In this document: positions 59,001 to 64,000 of the stretch, piece after piece
How positions within the stretch are numbered: position 1 is the first letter of the stretch
How the letters are laid out: each line of letters opens with the position of its first letter
Origin: Streblospio benedicti
Taxonomy: Eukaryota; Annelida; Polychaeta; Spionida; Spionidae
Assembly (NCBI GenBank): GCA_019095985.1
Contig: CM032665.1
Span: forward strand, 40,825,929 to 40,889,928
Direction: 5' to 3'
Length of the DNA: 64,000 bases
Position numbers and translations under genes: made by a program
The notes under the pieces: model-generated
What the model was told of the DNA's origin: nothing
Database searches by the model: none
The model's input: the letters and a program-made list of their open reading frames with translations, nothing else

Positions 59001-62000
59001 AAAACAAACCTCTGTATAGAGACCACCTCTCTTTTGAGACCACCTCACACTGGTCCCAAATGTGTTTATAATAGAGAGGTTATACGGTATGTAAGTCCTA
59101 TGTTTATGTTATGTTGACATTTAGTACCATTCTTTACTTATAAGTTTTAAGGGAGCAAATGTCATCTACAGATCTGTACATGCTTTACATATTACTGCTG
59201 TGCTCTCCGCGTGAGAGCATGGTGCTCACTTCTGTGGATGATTTCTAAGTTAACTTCTGCTTCTAGAATGCTATAAGGCAGAAGTCCATGAATAGGTAGG
59301 TGTAGGCCTACTGAATCCCTATAAAGCATTAACATCATGATCTGGTCAGCCCCATGCGACAAAAAGCACACGTTTGCTGAAACCGTATCCTGATTCAAAA
59401 TAATTTGTTGGTCTAAGTTACATATACAGCTCGTTGGGAATGGCAGCTTCCATCATTTATTTTTGTCTCATTCAGTTCATGAGTATTGTAACACTGAGTA
59501 TATGCACAGTAGAACCTCTATTATGACCACCTGTCTTTGGCACCAGTGTTATGTGGTCTCAATAGAGAGGTGGTCTGTATACAGAGGTTTATTCGCATAA
59601 CTTTATGAAGATTGGAAAAGTGAAAAGTGGTCTTATTATAGAAGCGGTCTCACTAGAGAGGTGGTCTTAATTTGAGGATCTACTGTGCTATGTAAAAGAG
59701 AATCTTCCCCGCTCTCACCTCCATATCGTCTATGACCACCTCAGCTGTGGGCTCCGCGCCCCGGCGCCTGGCTCGCGGGCGCCAGCATGTGGTGGTGCGG
59801 CGAGTTGGCGCCCGAACTCTCACCACTGCCGATCGTCACCGTCGTCACCTATACAGAGGGAAGCACGGAATTTTACATCAGGTATCAGCAGTAGTAGTTT
59901 TAAAGTGTTTGTAAGTGTGTGTTTAGAAGGGAAGTGTGTGTGTGGGGGGGGGGGGGACGGGGAGGGGAGCTAAAATTACTATACTAATATAGATGAGAAA
60001 CTGGAAAACATATCAAAATCAAATCACAGCCCCAGCCTCTTGCGACACTGGGCAAAACAAATGGATGCATGTGATAGGCAGATCCAGGGTGGAGGGCTCA
60101 CTTTTTGAACCAAAATACCATATTTCAATTGGATTTTCATCATGTTCTCTATCGATTGCACGTATAAAACCCATGAAATCTCGTAAGCGCTCCCCCACCG
60201 CCTCTTTTCTGAAAACCTGGATCTGCCTGTACACAGTGCCATCTCTGTACTGACCGTGGTCTGCTGGGACACGTTGCGGGAGTACAGGCCGGCGGACGCA
60301 AGGTCGCGACCCTCGCCGCCGCCGCCCCCGGGCTGCGTAGTGACCAGCCCGCCTGGCAGCTGACCGTTGGACACCGTAGACACTGGCGACGCTGTGCCGT
60401 TAGACGCCGGCTGCACCAGCACCTGGGGACATTATGGAGAAAAATGGAATATTTTCAAATGAGGGCAGCAGTGCTACAGGGAGTGTGGTGTTTTTCAGGG
60501 AGTTTAGAGCTGTTGGAGTAGCGCTACAGTGTCTCTAAATCTTAAATGGAAGAAGAGCATACCGTATTTAATTCTTTCACTCAAACTGGTCAAGTGACTT
60601 TGGATAAATGCATAACATGTACGGGCAGATTTGGTGGTGGTGAATGTGTTGTTTATTCAGAGTTTCATTGTAAAATTGTGGTTATTGTGGGCTTCGTTCA
60701 TAACTGGTGGTGAGTGGTGCCAAAATGTAAAGGTTATAGATATGATGTCAAATGTTTAATGCTGCGTTTTTTTGTTTATTTTTTTTGGCAAATGTAGAAA
60801 TAAGCACACTGAGTGGCTCATACTAGCACAAAGTAGAGGTTTGTTGAACGGTAAGACCTTTTCATGCTATTAACATGATACTTTATTTTTAGTGATTTCA
60901 AAGTCTACGTGGAAACATGGTCAAACATCTTTACTTCCCGTGAGTCAATGTTGTTCTGGCGACTCTGTGCTCTCTGAACATATTCCAACTTATTGTCAAA
61001 ATGCCCATGTTGATGGTCACCACTTGCATAAACATATTTGAGGGTCATGTTTCAAGCAGTACTGAAACTATTGCGGAAAATACCAACTTGGAAAGAACTG
61101 TGTAAATTCCGGCACAGCTAGGAACGTGACGAAGGTAACGCGTAACTGGAGCAGCCTACACTGCTTCTACACAGTTGGAAAGTTGTATGTGAGCTGCTTT
61201 TCCGCGTCTTACTATCTGTTCGCCCTTGCATTATTTAACTGTGACTATGAAATCGAACACACACATACAGTAGAGCCTCTAGAATAAGACCACCGCCATG
61301 AACAGCCTCAGGGGGTCTAAATAGGGAGGTGGCCTCTGTATGGAGGTTGGCAGCGTTCTCTGTTTAGGCTCAGGGAAGATGGTTTATTATTCAACAGGTC
61401 TCTTTATAGAGGTGGTATCATTTAGAGGCTTTACCGTATATTGTTTCTTGGAGAAAAAAAGTTTATGTATTGACGTGCACATAACCATGCCATAGACCTC
61501 GGCCACGCCCTACACGATAGCAAAGTGCATCCCCGAGGAGACAGAAACACTCTCACGTGTTTCAGCTTACTAGTTCTCTGCCAGTGAGAACTAGTTTCTA
61601 CTGGTCTAGCTATCACACTATCCGCCTCTGGCCGGGGATGAGCTGTATTCGAGCAATATTGTCCTATATTTGTTAATGTTTCCCTCGGTTTCGTAATTAC
61701 CATAACATCAGACATTACGAATATTTCATGTATCATAAAAAAACATCATACCCCGGGCCTACATTTTGCGCTAAATCCATTACTAGTTGAGCGGCTCACA
61801 TGTCAGACCCGCGAGCATAGAGGCGAGAACGGTAATGTGCTGACACGCGTGTGTCACGGAGTAACATTTTCTGTAATAGCTAAAAATGGTGCCCAATTTG
61901 AAAATAAAAATTGAAGGGATTATGCACTATTTTTGCCGACGTACAGTGTCATTTTTAGAAATTCTGATTTGGTTACATCATAATGACTTGCGCTTACATA

Positions 62001-63385
62001 CAAATGCGATGTTTCAGTCCTTGTCAGAGTAGAGTCAACAATTTGAACAGTTCTGAATTTGGGATTAGGTCTCATGATTAGAAAAGCAAACTTAAAATAT
62101 TTTTTTTCTATTTGCATTCACTTGACTGTATGACTTAAATATCACTATGAGAATGCAACTTCAAATGTTGTTGTAATCATGGTAACTAATCTGCAAAGGA
62201 AGAATGTTCAAAATTACTGACTCTGTCTCCGAAACGAACTCAGAAACTAAAAAAAATACATTTTTCAAACCCGTTAAAAAAACAGACACAATTTTAAAAA
62301 CATTCTATGTGGGCCCGGCATAAATAGTATATTAGCCCCATATTTTTTTTTATTTCCACAGCAGTGTGGAATAAACGTTCCCTAGCTTTGAATCAATGAG
62401 GCAGCATCATATCGCAAACGGGAGATTGAAACATTTCCAAGTGCCCATTTTCTCGCACATCTTTTAACCAAGCATAGTTCAACCCAAGAGAGGCATAGCT
62501 GAATATAGGTTTTACAACCCCAAGCTTCCATTTGACTATATGAGAGAGAAGTTAGGAAATGGAAATGGGTCTCCAATATATTTGGTCAGTACCATTTGTC
62601 ATATGTTTTAAAGGGGGCCTTTACCAGCCTCTTGATATATCATTGGGTCCTATTTTTAAGTATTTGATATATCATTGGGTACATATTTTGAGAAGTTTGT
62701 ATATTACCTGGTCTTCATTTTATGGCATTACATTTCAGGGTCTTATCTCTAGAGATATGATATCATAGGGCACAGACTGTGATGTGTGATGTGAAATTGC
62801 AATAAACTTTGATAATAGATATGTTCATTTTTTCATCTCTGATGTAAAATTATTTACAACTGTGTGAAAATGTTTGTTTGCTTTGTGTATTTCTGTTGTA
62901 TATCATTGTTGAACTTTGGGTTTATTACATTCGTAGGTATACCAAAAAAAAAAAATAATTTCATTACATTTCAATGTATCTTTTTTTTGCAAATCTTTCT
63001 ACATATATCGGTGCTGTTCCTGAAGTGAAAATAGCACACCCGTACCCAATTGAGGGGGTGACACAGGATGATGGAACATGGAACATGGCGTTAAAAATAG
63101 TGGAACATGGAACATAGGGGTAAAAAGATAGTGGAGCATGGGATATAGGGGTAACAAAATAGTGGAACATGAAACTCGGGACCCATATGTCACCCACCCC
63201 TCGCAATCCCCCCCCCCCGGACCCACTGCCGTACTGTACCTGTTTGACGGCGCCGTTGGCGCTGCCGGGGCCGCGCGGCGGGGCGGGCGCCGCCGTGCCG
63301 TTGTTGTTGGCGGCGTCGTGCGTGTCCCGCATGACGTTGAAGCGCGCAATGGCGTGCAGCTTGGACGCCTTCTCGTGCACCTTGG
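49853..63385 (-). CDS. SLC24: K+-dependent Na+/Ca2+ exchanger (SLC24/NCKX type), 3' half; runs past the window
   Basis: Seven exons seen: 63240-63385, 60255-60422, 59719-59848, 58362-58487, 55424-55543, 50822-50958, 49853-50096. The order matches vertebrate NCKX2: a variable cytosolic loop, then [14 protein letters not shown], the helices of the second exchanger domain, the alpha-2 repeat ([17 protein letters not shown] through [14 protein letters not shown]) and the last helices. The two acidic residues known to be critical in NCKX2 (Asp in GTSIPD and Asp in SNIFD) are present. The protein would sit in the plasma membrane and export Ca2+ and K+ for Na+. The signal peptide and first exchanger domain lie beyond 64000. 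Exons 60255 onward are phase-consistent, except for a one-base frame problem inside 59719-59848 (see findings). Confidence 0.93.
50822..50958 (-). CDS. SLC24: exchanger exon, alpha-2 ion-binding repeat
   Basis: Acceptor ctctgcccgcag, donor gtacga, phase 0 to 2. Encodes [20 protein letters not shown] and [20 protein letters not shown], the ion-binding core with both key aspartates. Confidence 0.95.
52700..52816. repeat. left copy of an inverted repeat pair (with 54842-54957)
   Basis: acagcccatgttgtatgtat and the surrounding ~115 nt are reverse-complemented at 54842-54957. The pair brackets 2 kb that includes a LINE relic. Confidence 0.7.
53665..54700 (+). mobile_element. LINE (non-LTR retrotransposon) relic, reverse transcriptase part
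   Basis: 53665-54030 encodes [20 protein letters not shown] (reverse transcriptase motif) and then a DADDT-like piece. Nearby frames read [20 protein letters not shown] and [15 protein letters not shown], in LINE order. There are stops and frame changes, so it is a dead 5'-truncated copy in an exchanger intron. Its 3' part (54465-54680) contains a ~160-nt unit twice in tandem. Confidence 0.8.
54842..54957. repeat. right copy of the inverted repeat pair
   Basis: Reads tgtagcctcgacctatatat to agggctcact, the reverse complement of 52700-52816 with few differences. Confidence 0.7.
55246..55398. repeat. hairpin MITE, copy C
   Basis: gtaaaacccctctctgtttt to gagaggttctactgtac, same family as copy A. 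Ends 26 nt from an exchanger exon. Confidence 0.7.
55424..55543 (-). CDS. SLC24: exchanger exon, helices of second domain
   Basis: Acceptor ccccctacag, donor gtacgt, 40 codons, phase 0. Encodes [20 protein letters not shown] and [20 protein letters not shown], matching the FPVTFFGS...FSYLMVWWA region of the family. Confidence 0.93.
57838..58040. repeat. fold-back element with a tRNA-Leu-like centre
   Basis: Ends gaggattctttcttcaag / cttagtgaaagaatcctc are inverted, and the inversion runs inward through gcctctgccgg. The middle reads gtcagggtggccaagcg then, 75 nt on, agggttcgagtcccgg: A and B boxes like tRNA-Leu, but the acceptor stem does not pair. It is a mobile repeat rather than a tRNA gene. 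Confidence 0.6.
58075..58285. repeat. fold-back (inverted-repeat) element
   Basis: Arms of ~85 nt share aactaaaatgtacataaata and aaatttcaaagccatggctt (the second arm is the reverse complement, with a few differences), loop ~25 nt. It ends ~75 nt before the exchanger exon at 58362. Confidence 0.7.
58362..58487 (-). CDS. SLC24: exchanger exon, end of loop and helix
   Basis: Acceptor ttggctgcgtcag, donor gtgagt, 42 codons, phase 0. Encodes [20 protein letters not shown] then the helix [19 protein letters not shown]. Very close to the NCKX2 family (DGSEPLSLSWPETRRKQ in my memory of the vertebrate protein). Confidence 0.93.
58640..58830 (-). repeat. tRNA-derived SINE
   Basis: Minus strand starts gcttccgtggccgagtgg (A box) and has gtggattcgattcctg (B box) ~40 nt on, followed by a tail of ~110 nt. 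Good pol III promoter pair, no closed tRNA fold. Confidence 0.6.
58912..59092. repeat. hairpin MITE, copy D
   Basis: cagtaaaacctccatttaga to gagaggttatacggtatg, same family. In an exchanger intron. Confidence 0.7.
59505..59693. repeat. hairpin MITE, copy E
   Basis: cacagtagaacctctattat to ttgaggatctactgtgc, same family. Ends 25 nt from the exon at 59719. Confidence 0.7.
59719..59848 (-). CDS. SLC24: exchanger exon, cytosolic loop, with an apparent one-base frame slip
   Basis: Acceptor ccctctgtatag, donor gtgaga, 130 nt. Read in the phase set by the previous exon it gives [20 protein letters not shown] and then a stop near the end. Read in the phase needed by the next exon it ends [13 protein letters not shown]. 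One base too many lies in the GC-rich middle or end of the exon, which may be an assembly error. Confidence 0.55.
60070..60236. repeat. MITE copy with inverted ends
   Basis: Starts aggcagatccaggg and ends cctggatctgcctg, inverted ends of ~14 nt. Related to fragments at 1780-1880 and 19200-19325. Ends next to the exchanger exon at 60255. Confidence 0.65.
60255..60422 (-). CDS. SLC24: exchanger exon, cytosolic loop
   Basis: Acceptor tgtccccag, donor gtcagt, phase 0 at both ends. Encodes [15 protein letters not shown], a poly-Gly run and SRNVSQQTT. Low complexity, as expected for the poorly conserved loop of this family. Confidence 0.65.
61270..61437. repeat. hairpin MITE, copy F
   Basis: cagtagagcctctagaataa to tttagaggctttaccgtat, a more diverged copy of the same family. 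Confidence 0.6.
62590..62680. repeat. short tandem repeat (2 units)
   Basis: ttgatatatcattgggt occurs twice ~40 nt apart; intronic. Confidence 0.5.
63065..63185. repeat. intron minisatellite, ~4 units of about 35-40 nt
   Basis: The unit atagtggaacatggaacata + ggggtaaaaag repeats with variation and stops ~55 nt before the end of the exon at 63240 (on the donor side). Confidence 0.65.
63240..63385 (-). CDS. SLC24: exchanger exon, start of cytosolic loop
   Basis: Acceptor ctctcgcag, donor gtacag, phase 2 (1 nt missing) in and 0 out. Encodes [20 protein letters not shown] then an Asn/Ala/Pro/Gly-rich low-complexity stretch ending AVKQ. GC-rich, as are the other exons of this gene. Confidence 0.75.
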
Positions 63386-64000
63386 CTGCGAGAGGAGAAC
63401 GGGTCAGCTTTTTGGTGGAATTTCAGCGGCATTCAGATTCTGATCATTTATTTATAATAACAATGTACAAAAAAATAGTAAAAACATTACAATAAAATGA
63501 ACAAAAAATAATTCTTATGATAAATGATGATAAATAATAACAAAAATATGATTATAAACAGGAAGCACTAAAAGTGTTTGCTATGAACAATAACTAATTA
63601 TTTCCATAGTTGACCCTATGGTTTAATCAAAGTGACAAGATGACTAGTAAAATATTTTTGACTACTATATCACAAAAGGTGAGATCGGCATCACATGGCA
63701 AAGAACTAATCAACCCCCACACATTGTTGTAAGTACATGAGTTCACGTGCGCCATTGTCCTAGTTTGTGAGTTAATACTTACAGAACAGAAACAAACTCT
63801 CGGTTCAGCAGTGTGATTACGTTTTTACGGACATGCGCATCACATGCCACTGAGTTATTTGAGTGTCATTGTTGGTTAGTACGTTTTCATCCGTGTTGGA
63901 GACTTCATTTGGACATTTTGTGAATGTTATTTAAATTTATTTTCAATTTTGGCCTGTTTGTAATGAGGAAATCTAGATTATAAATCTAGTTTTAAAAATC
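63386..64000. other. exchanger intron, no signal
   Basis: AT-rich to the window edge. No exon, repeat or RNA gene supported. Confidence 0.6.

Overview
The window is animal nuclear DNA: intron-rich genes with GT/AG junctions, AT-rich introns and spacers, GC-rich coding exons, no operons, and one 100-base run of N. The best guess for the source is an amphioxus (Branchiostoma or a relative). The reasons are a secreted multi-C1q protein, an IgGFc-binding-domain protein with a Thr/Pro-rich exon, many small fold-back repeats, and above all minisatellites that straddle exon/intron borders. I recall that peculiarity being described in amphioxus under the name 'mirages'. The species call is inference.

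Layout. (1) 896-15011, minus strand: a 20-exon gene for a multipass membrane protein of 1161 residues. I rebuilt it by matching GT/AG sites and codon phase; every junction is in phase. I cannot name the family. (2) 15.0-21.1 kb: spacer with a 2-copy duplication carrying hairpin repeats, a tRNA-derived SINE and MITE-like repeats. (3) 21160-23540, minus: a gene for a secreted protein with three C1q domains in one coding exon, plus a 5'UTR exon. (4) 23.6-30.8 kb: spacer with fold-back repeats and an assembly gap at 28858-28957. (5) 30.8-40.5 kb: a nest of non-coding repeats in direct and inverted copies, holding a young but broken Bel/Pao LTR retrotransposon (32862-39581). (6) 43222-45702, plus: the last two exons of an IgGFc-binding-protein-like gene. 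The intron between them holds a relic of a GIY-YIG (Penelope-like) retroelement. (7) 49853 to beyond 64000, minus: the second half of an SLC24-type K+-dependent Na+/Ca2+ exchanger gene. Its cytoplasmic loop exons, alpha-2 region and C terminus are present; the first exchanger domain lies outside the window. Its introns hold a LINE relic, SINEs and hairpin repeats.

The most striking pattern is in the first gene. At least five of its splice junctions (donors at 1546, 5102 and 9919; acceptors at 7543 and 15011) have been copied, mostly in tandem, into the neighbouring intron. A whole exon with flanking intron (12040-12167) has also been copied 5 kb downstream to about 6745-6905. The intron copies keep recognisable splice sites, so the gene is lined with decoy junctions.

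The genes are unrelated in function (ion exchange, a secreted C1q protein, a mucin-like surface or secreted protein, an unknown membrane protein), so no shared pathway is proposed.
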